Source: Thiobacillus sp. | GTDB taxonomy: Bacteria > Pseudomonadota > Gammaproteobacteria > Burkholderiales > Thiobacillaceae | Assembly (NCBI GenBank): GCA_024710445.1 | Contig: JANJUT010000079.1 | Location: 1-9,857 of the forward strand | Direction of reading: 5' to 3' | Length of the DNA stretch: 9,857 nt | Shown here: positions 1 through 5,896 of the stretch, piece by piece | Layout of the letters: every line of letters starts with the position of its first letter | How positions within the stretch are numbered: position 1 is the first letter of the stretch | Program-made: the position numbers and the translations under genes | Notes under the pieces: model-generated | Seen by the model: the letters and a program-made list of their open reading frames with translations, nothing else | Databases searched by the model: none | What the model was told of the DNA's origin: nothing

Positions 1-1751
1 GTGAATTCAGGTTTGACGGCACGGCGCCCGATGCGGCGGCGATGGCGCGGATGCTGGCAAAGCTGGAACGGCGGGGACCCGATGCCGAAGGCCAGCATGC
101 CGACGGACCGGTGCGGTTGGGGCATCGGCGGTTGTCCATCATTGATTTATCGTCGCGCTCGCGTCAGCCGATGATCGACGCGGCTACTGGCACAACGCTG
201 GTGTTCAATGGCACCATCTACAACTACCCCGAATTACGCGCCGAGCTCATCGAGTGTGGCCAGGTTTTCCATTCCGACGGCGATACCGAAGTCATCCTGC
301 GCGCCTGGCTGGAATGGGGCGATGCCTGTGTCGAGCGCCTGCACGGCATGTTCGCGTTTGCCATCTGGAATCGCGAAACACTTTTTCTGGCGCGTGATCG
401 CCTCGGCATCAAGCCCTTGTATTACAGCGATAATCAGGGGCGCTTCCGCTTCGCCTCCACCCCGCAGGCCCTGCTGGCCGCGGGCGGCGTGGACACCGGA
501 CTCGATGCGGTTGCGCTGCACCATCTGTTTACGCTGCATGCGGTGGTGCCCGCGCCGCGTACGGTTTTCAACGGCATCCGCAAGCTGGCGCCGGGCACCA
601 CGCTGACGGTGAATGCGCGTGGCGAATTCAGACACAACAAATACTGGTCGTTGAAAGCGCAACGCCCGAATGCCCCGGGAAGCGAAGCCGAATGGACCGA
701 AGCAATACACGAGAGCCTGCGGCAGGCGGTGAAAAAGCGCATCGAGATTGCCGATGTCAAGGTGGGCGTATTGCTGTCCGGTGGCCTTGATTCGAGTTTG
801 CTGGTGGCCTTGCTGGCCGAACAGGGCGTACCCGATCTGATGACGTTCTCGGTGGGCTTTGAAGATCAGCCGGAAGAACGCGGCAACGAATTCGAGTACT
901 CCGATCCGGTTGCCGCCATGTACGGCACCCGGCATCACAAGTTCCTCATTCCCAATCCGGAAGTGCTGCGGCGCATGCCCGAAGCGGTCGACGCCATGAG
1001 CGAGCCGATGTTTGCACAGGATGCGGTAGCGTTTTACCTGCTGTCCGAGCAGGTCAGCAAAACCGTCAAGGTGGTGCAAAGCTGGCAGGGCGCGGACGAG
1101 GTGTTCGGCGGCTATTTCTGGTATCCGCGCATGGCGGCCGCGACATCGGGGTCGCCGCTGGAGCGCTTCCGCGCGCATTATTTCGACCGCGATCACGACG
1201 AGTTTCTGGAGATGGTGAACCCTGCATACCATGGTCCGGATTACACGGCGCAAACCATCGCCTGCCACCTGTCCGAGCCGTTTGCCGATGACTTCATCGA
1301 TCAGGTGCTGCGCATGGATACGACCATGCTGATCACCGATGACCCGGTCAAGCGCGTCGACAACATGACCATGGCATGGGGGCTGGAAGCGCGCGTGCCC
1401 TTCCTTGATCATCAACTGGTGGAACTTGCGGCGTCCATGCCACCCCAACTGAAACTGGCATCCGAGGGAAAACATGTTTTGAAAACCATTGCACGCGGCC
1501 TGATCCCCGACGCGGTGATCGACCGCAAAAAAGGCTACTTTCCCATGCCCGCACTCAAATACGTGCGCGGCGAGTTTCTGACCTTCATGCAGGACATCCT
1601 GAATTCGCAGGCCTGCCGCGAACGTGGCCTGTATCACCGCGCCTACGTGAACAAATTGCTGGATGCGCCGGAGCAACATCACACCCGCATCCAGGGCAGC
1701 AAGCTGTGGCATCTGGCCTTGCTCGAATACTGGTTGCAGCGACATGCGTAA
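1..1751 (+). CDS. asnO: N-acetylglutaminylglutamine amidotransferase (asparagine synthase family), 5' end cut by window
   Basis: This class-II glutamine amidotransferase of the asparagine synthase family should amidate N-acetylglutaminyl-glutamate to the osmoprotectant dipeptide amide NAGGN in the cytoplasm. The reading frame is open from base 3 (Glu-Phe-Arg-Phe-Asp-Gly) with no start, so the Met-Cys-Gly nucleophile lies just outside the window; roughly six codons are missing, giving about 588 residues, the usual size of this subfamily. Visible are the N-terminal glutaminase domain (RRGPDAEG, GHRRLSIIDL, FNGTIYN, GDTEV, ARDRLGIKPLYY) and the synthetase domain with the ATP PP-loop SGGLDSS at bases 777-797, QGADEVFGGY from 1086, and the late motifs RVPFLDHQLVEL and KKGYFPMPALKY. 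The NGxIYN motif without Glu and the KGYFPxPALKY tail fit the NAGGN enzymes better than AsnB, from memory of the family. The partner acetyltransferase/ligase gene ngg is not downstream, so it would have to be upstream or elsewhere. Confidence 0.88.
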   Translation, partial: EFRFDGTAPDAAAMARMLAKLERRGPDAEGQHADGPVRLGHRRLSIIDLSSRSRQPMIDAATGTTLVFNGTIYNYPELRAELIECGQVFHSDGDTEVILRAWLEWGDACVERLHGMFAFAIWNRETLFLARDRLGIKPLYYSDNQGRFRFASTPQALLAAGGVDTGLDAVALHHLFTLHAVVPAPRTVFNGIRKLAPGTTLTVNARGEFRHNKYWSLKAQRPNAPGSEAEWTEAIHESLRQAVKKRIEIADVKVGVLLSGGLDSSLLVALLAEQGVPDLMTFSVGFEDQPEERGNEFEYSDPVAAMYGTRHHKFLIPNPEVLRRMPEAVDAMSEPMFAQDAVAFYLLSEQVSKTVKVVQSWQGADEVFGGYFWYPRMAAATSGSPLERFRAHYFDRDHDEFLEMVNPAYHGPDYTAQTIACHLSEPFADDFIDQVLRMDTTMLITDDPVKRVDNMTMAWGLEARVPFLDHQLVELAASMPPQLKLASEGKHVLKTIARGLIPDAVIDRKKGYFPMPALKYVRGEFLTFMQDILNSQACRERGLYHRAYVNKLLDAPEQHHTRIQGSKLWHLALLEYWLQRHA

Positions 1752-2982
1752 AATTTGTTATCTGCTGGCCGCGCTGGCGGCCTTCCCTGTTCATGCCCAG
1801 ACGGCGTTTGATAACTGGATGGTTGAGTTTCGTCAGGAAGCCCTGGCACAAGGTATTTCACCCGCCACGCTCGACGCCGCACTGACGGGCATCACGCCGG
1901 CCGAGAAGGTGGTCGAACTCGACCAGCGCCAGCCGGAATTCCTGCAAACGTTTATTGATTATCTGGACAAGCGCGTGACGCCCGCCCGGATTGCACGCGG
2001 ACAAGCCTTGTTGCAGGAGCATGCCGCGCTGCTGGACGAGGTGGAGCAGAAATATGGCGTGCCCAGGACCATACTGGTTTCATTCTGGGGGCTGGAAACC
2101 AATTTCGGCTCCACCCTGGGCAGCCACAATATTCCGGCCAGCCTGGCGACGCTGGCCTTCGATGGCCGCCGCAGCGCCTTTTTCCGCAATCAGCTGCTGG
2201 ATGCGCTGCGCATCATTGATGCCGGGCACGTCCAGGCCATCGACATGAACGGTTCATGGGCAGGCGCCATGGGGCATATGCAGTTCATGCCCTCCACCTA
2301 CCGCGCCTATGCGGTGGATGGGGACGGCGATGGCCGCATCAATTTGTGGCAGTCCGTTCCCGATGCCATGCACTCGGCAGGCAACTACCTGAAGCGTGCG
2401 GGCTGGCGCACGCAGGAGCCGGCGGCGCTGGAAGTCAGTCTCCCGGCCAATTTTGACTGGCGTTATGCGCGCGTAAACAACCGCCTGGCCGTGTCGGAGT
2501 GGAGCGGGCTCGGCGTACAGAAAATCGATGGCACGGCGCTGCCGTCTGTGGCGGGCAACGCCGCCATCATCCTGCCCCAGGGCTGGCAAGGCCCGGCCCT
2601 GATGGTGTTCGACAACTTCGACGTGATCATGAAGTGGAACCGCTCGGTGAATTACGCCCTGTCGGTGGCGCAACTGGCGCAACAGATGGCGGGCGCCAGT
2701 GCGCTGGCGGTGCGGTCCGGCGAAGCGAACGCGCTCAGTATGGCTCAGCTGAAAGTCATGCAGCAGTCGCTCAACGAACTGGGCCTGGATGCGGGCACGC
2801 CAGATGGCATGCTCGGCCCGCGCACGCAAAACGCCATTCGCCTGTATCAGGTCATGCATCATCTGCCTGCCGACGGCTATCCCGCCCCCAGTGTGCTGAT
2901 GCATATCGTGCAATCGCATTATCTTGCCCAGCTGGCGGGCAAGCTGACCCCGGCGCCGATTACCTTTTCCGAGCAGCCCTGA
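1744..2982 (+). CDS. Periplasmic lytic murein transglycosylase, MltB/SltB type, with peptidoglycan-binding domain
   Basis: This 412-residue enzyme should cleave the MurNAc-GlcNAc bond of peptidoglycan to form 1,6-anhydro-muropeptides in the periplasm. Residues 1-18 form a Sec signal peptide (hydrophobic core LLAALAAF, cleavage after VHA). No lipobox Cys follows, so it is probably soluble, unlike E. coli MltB. The SLT_2 domain covers about residues 20-310, with catalytic Glu118 in FWGLETNFGS, then GAMGHMQFMPSTYRAY and DGDGDGRINLW. A PG_binding_1 domain occupies about 335-392 (MQQSLNELGLDAGTPDGMLG). That domain order resembles Pseudomonas SltB proteins. The ATG at 1744 is chosen because it begins the signal peptide; it overlaps the amidotransferase stop by 8 bp (ATGCGTAA) and has no good Shine-Dalgarno sequence, so translation is likely coupled. 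The frame is open further upstream inside the amidotransferase gene, but that would put the signal peptide internally. Confidence 0.92.
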   Translation: MRKICYLLAALAAFPVHAQTAFDNWMVEFRQEALAQGISPATLDAALTGITPAEKVVELDQRQPEFLQTFIDYLDKRVTPARIARGQALLQEHAALLDEVEQKYGVPRTILVSFWGLETNFGSTLGSHNIPASLATLAFDGRRSAFFRNQLLDALRIIDAGHVQAIDMNGSWAGAMGHMQFMPSTYRAYAVDGDGDGRINLWQSVPDAMHSAGNYLKRAGWRTQEPAALEVSLPANFDWRYARVNNRLAVSEWSGLGVQKIDGTALPSVAGNAAIILPQGWQGPALMVFDNFDVIMKWNRSVNYALSVAQLAQQMAGASALAVRSGEANALSMAQLKVMQQSLNELGLDAGTPDGMLGPRTQNAIRLYQVMHHLPADGYPAPSVLMHIVQSHYLAQLAGKLTPAPITFSEQP

Positions 2983-3030
2983 TGCAGACGTACCCAGCGC
3001 GCTTGTGTTATTTTTCCTGCAGGTATCCGG

Positions 3031-3034
3031 GGAG
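3031..3034 (+). promoter_or_regulatory. Shine-Dalgarno sequence for the DUF2237 gene
   Basis: GGAG within GGGGAGAG lies 6 nt before the GTG at 3041 and decides that start. The ATG at 3039 runs straight into TGA, and the upstream in-frame GTG at 3005 has no ribosome site. Confidence 0.7.
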
Positions 3035-3040
3035 AGTCAT

Positions 3041-3442
3041 GTGAGCGACGCGCGTAACGTGCTGGGCAGTGTGCTGCAGGTGTGCAGTGTCTCGCCGATG
3101 ACTGGCTTTGCGCGCGATGGCGTGTGCCATACGGGCCCACAGGATATCGGCAGCCATACCGTATGCGTGCAGATGACCGAGGCGTTTCTGGAATATTCGA
3201 AAAGCCGCGGCAACGATCTCAGCACCCCTGTTCCCGAACTGGATTTCCCCGGACTGCAGGCGGGCGACCGCTGGTGCGTGTGCGCCGCACGCTGGCTCGA
3301 GGCTGCCGAAGACGGCATGGCGCCGCCCGTGGTGCTCAATGCCACGCACGAACGCGCATTGAAAACAGTCTCGCTGGGCGACCTGAAATATCACGCCCTG
3401 CTCGATGCCGACACCTCTGGTCAGGCATCGCCGCGCTCATGA
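3041..3442 (+). CDS. DUF2237 family protein
   Basis: This 133-residue protein matches the conserved family DUF2237 over nearly its whole length, recognisable from NVLGSVLQVCS, TGFARDG, the GSHTVC/MTEAFLEYSKSRGNDLSTP block (residues 38-63), the GDRWCVCAARWLEA block (75-88) and APPVVLNATHERAL. The biochemical role of the family is unknown to me. Five cysteines (15, 29, 42, 79, 81) stand in conserved-looking blocks, and the WCxC pair could bind metal or act in redox chemistry, but that is inference. It has no signal peptide or membrane segment, so it is cytoplasmic. The GTG start at 3041 is supported by a good Shine-Dalgarno sequence. Its stop overlaps the next start (ATGA at 3439-3442), so the two are probably co-translated. 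The last ~10 residues (DTSGQASPRS) extend beyond the conserved part. Confidence 0.85.
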   Translation: MSDARNVLGSVLQVCSVSPMTGFARDGVCHTGPQDIGSHTVCVQMTEAFLEYSKSRGNDLSTPVPELDFPGLQAGDRWCVCAARWLEAAEDGMAPPVVLNATHERALKTVSLGDLKYHALLDADTSGQASPRS

Positions 3443-3795
3443 GCCTGGTCTGCTGGAAATGCGGTGCCAGCCTGGCCGGCATGCTGCTGCCGCTGTCGCG
3501 TCTCGATATTTGCCCGAGTTGCCGCACGGATCTTCACGCATGCCGGTTGTGCCGGCACTTCGATGCCCATCGCTCCGGCCAGTGCCGCGAACTGGCGGCC
3601 GACCGCGTGGCCGACAAAACCCGCGTCAATGATTGTGGCTGGTTTGTGCCGCGCCCCGAAGCCTACAAGGGCGGCGGCGCAGTAATGGCGCAGGCCAGCC
3701 GCAGCGCGCTGGATGCGCTGTTCGGCGGCCCGCCCGGCGATGAATCCAGCAAGCCCAATCCTCCCGCTTCGCTCGACGACCTGTTCAAGAAATAA
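3439..3795 (+). CDS. Small zinc-ribbon protein with two C-terminal LDxLF motifs, function unknown
   Basis: This 118-residue cytoplasmic protein has no function I recognise. Residues 5-28 carry CWKC and CPSC, a typical four-Cys zinc-ribbon pair. A second cluster follows with CRLC (35-38), His40, His44, Cys49 and Cys66 (DCGWF), enough ligands for another zinc site. Residues 73-118 are low-complexity and probably disordered (Gly, Ala, Ser, Pro). They contain two copies of a short motif, ALDALF (90-95) and SLDDLF (111-116), the latter two residues from the C-terminus. Tail motifs of that kind often bind a partner protein. Start and frame are set by the ATGA overlap with the DUF2237 gene. The 3' end overlaps the convergent transporter gene by 11 bp. 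It could be a regulator, a chaperone or a metal carrier; nothing in the sequence decides. Confidence 0.8.
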   Translation: MSLVCWKCGASLAGMLLPLSRLDICPSCRTDLHACRLCRHFDAHRSGQCRELAADRVADKTRVNDCGWFVPRPEAYKGGGAVMAQASRSALDALFGGPPGDESSKPNPPASLDDLFKK

Positions 3796-4675
3796 CCGGC
3801 CGTCGCAGTTGCCGTAGCGCCTGCCATTCGTAGATCAACAGCCCTGCACCGATCAGAGCAATTCCGGCCCAGCCGGTGGCAGGAATCAGTTCGGCGTTGA
3901 GCGTCTGTCCCAGCAGCAAGGCGGTGACCGGGGTGATCAGCGTGATCAGGGCGATGCGGCCCGCGTCCAGGTGCTTGATCAGGTAGTAATACAGCGTGAA
4001 CCCCACCACCGAGCCGAACACGCCGAGATAGACGATGGCGGCACCGGCACGCGGCGTGATGTCGGACGGCAGCTGCGCCGAGTCGGCGATGACCCAGGCC
4101 AGCATGAAACACGGCACCGCCACCCCGAGCGCGCCGGTGGTGATGGCGAGCGAGGAGATGCGGACATCGAGCCGCTTGATCCATACCAGCCCCAGGGCCT
4201 GCGAGACCATCCCCGCCACCACGGCCAGCGTACCGAGCGTGCCGTGGTCGCCGCCCGGCCACGGCTGGCCGAAAATCACCCACAGTCCGCTCAAGCCAAG
4301 TATCAGCCCGGCCACGCGCATTCGCGTAAGCGTGTACTCACTCAACCATAGGGCGGCGAACAGTCCGGTCATCAATGGCGACAGCCCGTAGATGACCGAA
4401 ATCAGCCCGGACGGGATGTGCAGCGCCCCCCAATAGGTGAGCAGCATCGCCACGAACATCGACAACCCGCTGATTGCATACAGTTGCCGCGCAGCCGGGG
4501 TAAAGGGAAACGCCGTTCGGGTCGCACGCAGCAGCAGCAGGCAGACCGCCAGTCCGATCAGCATGCGCGCCATCACCGCAAAGCTGAAACCGGCCCCCTG
4601 CGCGCTCCACTGAATCGCGAGCGGCGTAGTGGACCAGATCAGGATGACGCTGAGATAGGCGGCGGGAAGCGACAT
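3785..4675 (-). CDS. EamA/DMT-family membrane transporter
   Basis: This 296-residue integral membrane protein has about ten hydrophobic helices in two homologous halves, the architecture of the drug/metabolite transporter superfamily (EamA domains, roughly residues 1-132 and 148-285). Features include the start MSLPAAYLSVILIWSTTPLA, the YWGALHIPSGLISVIYGLSP stretch after helix 3, LGLSGLWVIF at the end of the first half, and FGSVVGFTLYYYLIKHL plus LITPVTALLLG in the second. Members export amino acids, nucleosides, metabolites or drugs; the substrate cannot be read from sequence. It starts 15 bp after rnk stops on the same strand, so the two are likely one transcript. No clear Shine-Dalgarno sequence precedes the ATG. 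Its tail overlaps the convergent zinc-ribbon gene by 11 bp, and I see no terminator between them. Confidence 0.9.
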   Translation of the reverse strand: MSLPAAYLSVILIWSTTPLAIQWSAQGAGFSFAVMARMLIGLAVCLLLLRATRTAFPFTPAARQLYAISGLSMFVAMLLTYWGALHIPSGLISVIYGLSPLMTGLFAALWLSEYTLTRMRVAGLILGLSGLWVIFGQPWPGGDHGTLGTLAVVAGMVSQALGLVWIKRLDVRISSLAITTGALGVAVPCFMLAWVIADSAQLPSDITPRAGAAIVYLGVFGSVVGFTLYYYLIKHLDAGRIALITLITPVTALLLGQTLNAELIPATGWAGIALIGAGLLIYEWQALRQLRRPVIS

Positions 4676-4690
4676 GGGGCACGGACTGGC

Positions 4691-5107
4691 TCAGAGCATG
4701 TAATCGCCTGAGCGTTCGGGTTGGTAGGGAATATCCAGGATGCGCGCACGTACGGTTTGCCCGCCGGACACACACCATTCGATGTGCTGGCCAACGGCCA
4801 GGCCCAACACGGCGATCCCCGCCGGTGCCGCCACCGACAGCTGATCCGGGCAGCCGGTGAAATCGCGCGGATACACCAGCGTCATCTCGACTTCCCTGCC
4901 CACCGGTTCAAGCACGAAACGGATACGTGAATTCATCGTCACGACGTTGGACGGCATCGCTTCGGAGCAGGCAATCTGTGCGCGATCAAGCTCTTCACGC
5001 AGCGCGTCTATGCCTGGCTGGTTGCTTGGCAGACAGGCGAGCATGGCTTCAAGGCGATCCAGGTCGCGCTCGGATACGGTGATGGCGGGGTGGGTCGTGA
5101 TTTCCAT
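4691..5107 (-). CDS. rnk: Rnk, regulator of nucleoside diphosphate kinase (GreA/GreB-like RNA polymerase-binding protein)
   Basis: This 138-residue protein matches Rnk in size (E. coli Rnk is 136 residues) and layout: a short N-terminal helical region (about residues 10-50, containing LDRLEAMLACLPSNQ and IDALREELDRA), then the FKBP-like GreA/GreB C-terminal domain (about 52-130), entered through PSNVVTMNSRIRF and containing MTLVYPRD, then SVAAPAGIAVLGLAVGQ and a GGQTVRARILDI strand. Rnk proteins bind RNA polymerase in competition with Gre factors but their shorter N-terminal arm lacks transcript-cleavage activity; rnk was first found as a multicopy regulator of nucleoside diphosphate kinase levels. 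The ATG at 5107 is chosen because GGAG lies 6 nt before it; a TTG 18 bp upstream has no such support. The leader contains a strong hairpin plus U-tract and a promoter-like sequence. The eamA-type gene follows 15 bp downstream. Confidence 0.9.
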   Translation of the reverse strand: MEITTHPAITVSERDLDRLEAMLACLPSNQPGIDALREELDRAQIACSEAMPSNVVTMNSRIRFVLEPVGREVEMTLVYPRDFTGCPDQLSVAAPAGIAVLGLAVGQHIEWCVSGGQTVRARILDIPYQPERSGDYML

Positions 5108-5113
5108 GGTGGT

Positions 5114-5117
5114 CTCC
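5114..5117 (-). promoter_or_regulatory. Shine-Dalgarno sequence for rnk
   Basis: On the minus strand GAGGAGACCACC precedes ATG, with GGAG 6 nt from the start codon. This settles the rnk start at 5107 over the upstream TTG. Confidence 0.75.
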
Positions 5118-5130
5118 TCAAGCAAGTCTG

Positions 5131-5166
5131 AAAAACGAAAACCGCCCGGGCCTAGGCCCGGGCGGT
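5131..5166 (-). terminator. Rho-independent terminator between the thioredoxin-HEAT gene and rnk
   Basis: Bases 5141-5166 are a perfect 26-bp palindrome, giving an 11-bp, almost pure G+C stem with a CTAG loop (or 13 bp if fully paired). On the minus strand it runs directly into TTTTCGTTTTT (5141-5131), a classic U-tract. On the plus strand nothing U-rich follows, so it is directional. It lies 46 bp after the stop of the thioredoxin-HEAT gene and ends 13 bp before the rnk Shine-Dalgarno sequence. The simplest reading is termination of the upstream gene, but it also falls inside the possible rnk leader. Confidence 0.85.
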
Positions 5167-5175
5167 ATGCTTAAA

Positions 5176-5184
5176 ACTATAGCA
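5176..5184 (-). promoter_or_regulatory. rnk: Possible extended -10 promoter for rnk
   Basis: The minus strand reads TGC-TATAGT (5184 to 5176), an extended -10 (TGn) with five of six matches to TATAAT. A TTGACG at 5200-5195 looks like a -35 but is only 13 bp away, too close to work with this -10; extended -10 promoters can do without it. Initiation would fall near 5168-5169, two or three bases before the terminator hairpin. Confidence 0.4.
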
Positions 5185-5212
5185 CCGAAGGCGGCGTCAA
5201 GCCAGCTTGCGG

Positions 5213-5851
5213 TTAACTCGCTGAAGACACGCTCTCCAGGCTTTCTGCCGCAATCTCGCGCACGTCGGCATCGTCGTCCGTCAGTCGCGCTTCCAGCCAC
5301 GGCTTCGCCGCAGCGTCGCCGGTGAGTCCGAGGTAATGGCAGGCATCTGCCCGCACCCGCGCATCGTCATGCTGCGACAGTTCGCCCAGTCGTGGCAGCA
5401 GCGCGCGCAAGGTACCCGTGCCGGCAAAATTTTCCAGCAGGACGCCGGCGCCCAGCCGCACGTTGAGGCTGGCATCGACGTTGCCGACGATCGGCAGCAC
5501 GGCCGCCAGCAATTCCGCATCGGCTTCGATCATCGCCTGCGCACGGGGTAGCTGGCCTTCCTTCAGCAGCAGATGGAACCAGTCGGCCATGCCCGCCTCG
5601 CTGTCGGCCTTGGCTGCCCAGCCGGCGAGTTCGGCCTTGCTGTGCACGCCGGCGAGCTCAATTTTCCCAAGCCGCAGCCACGGCACCGAGCGCACACCGA
5701 GTGCCTGCCCGACTTCGGGGCGCTGTTCCAGATTGACTGCCTCCAGCCGCCCGATGACGCCCTGCTTCACCAGATCGGCAAGCGACGATAGCATGGCCGG
5801 GCAGTGCGGGCAGTGGGTGGAAATCAGCAACAGGGCGTCGGGTGCGGACAT
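5213..5851 (-). CDS. Thioredoxin-like (CPHC) protein fused to HEAT repeats
   Basis: This 212-residue protein begins with a thioredoxin-fold domain (about residues 5-80): strand LLLIST, redox motif Cys14-Pro-His-Cys17, strand IGRLEAVNLEQRP, and the cis-proline site RSVPW (Pro57). CPHC is the DsbA-type motif, which tends to be oxidising, yet no signal peptide is present, so the protein is probably cytoplasmic. After a helical linker (83-115), residues about 116-207 look like two to three HEAT repeats (for example RVRADACHYLGLTGD, then DDDADVREIAAESLESV), a scaffold for protein binding. A reasonable inference is a redox or disulfide-handling protein that recognises a partner through the HEAT part. 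The ATG at 5851 has a GGAG about 10 nt upstream; the frame stays open further but only as antisense to the glyoxalase gene. It is divergent from that gene across 45 bp. Confidence 0.82.
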   Translation of the reverse strand: MSAPDALLLISTHCPHCPAMLSSLADLVKQGVIGRLEAVNLEQRPEVGQALGVRSVPWLRLGKIELAGVHSKAELAGWAAKADSEAGMADWFHLLLKEGQLPRAQAMIEADAELLAAVLPIVGNVDASLNVRLGAGVLLENFAGTGTLRALLPRLGELSQHDDARVRADACHYLGLTGDAAAKPWLEARLTDDDADVREIAAESLESVSSAS

Positions 5852-5883
5852 GGCGTGAAAACTCCAGCGGGGCGGAATCGGCA

Positions 5884-5890
5884 GATAATA
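5884..5890. promoter_or_regulatory. Possible bidirectional promoter with one shared -10 element
   Basis: The sequence GATAATA sits in the 45-bp gap between two divergent genes. Read on plus it gives GATAAT (5884-5889), read on minus TATTAT (5890-5885), each matching TATAAT at five of six positions. Predicted starts are near 5896-5897 on plus, at the glyoxalase ATG itself, and near 5878 on minus, leaving a ~27-nt leader with GGAG for the thioredoxin-HEAT gene. Neither side has a convincing -35 box, so this is tentative. Confidence 0.35.
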
Positions 5891-5896
5891 GGCTGC

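Noticed and set aside
234..1745. A 503-codon open frame antisense to the amidotransferase gene
   Set aside because: It mirrors a GC-rich, strongly conserved gene on the other strand. Its translation is rich in His, Gln and Arg with no recognisable domain, which is typical of an antisense shadow.
2254..2919. A 221-codon minus-strand frame opposite the transglycosylase gene
   Set aside because: The plus strand has a complete signal peptide, catalytic Glu and peptidoglycan-binding domain. The antisense product is His/Arg/Gln-rich and featureless.
3005..3040. GTG at 3005 as start of the DUF2237 protein
   Set aside because: It has no ribosome site and adds a hydrophobic stub outside the family's conserved start. 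The GTG at 3041 has a well-spaced GGAG.
5108..5125. TTG at 5125 as start of Rnk
   Set aside because: The in-frame ATG at 5107 has a strong Shine-Dalgarno sequence and gives the usual Rnk length.
5195..5200. TTGACG as a -35 box for rnk
   Set aside because: The spacing to the good -10 is only 13 bp. A 17-18 bp spacing lands on a poor hexamer (GTTTTA or TTTTAA), so I rely on the extended -10 alone.
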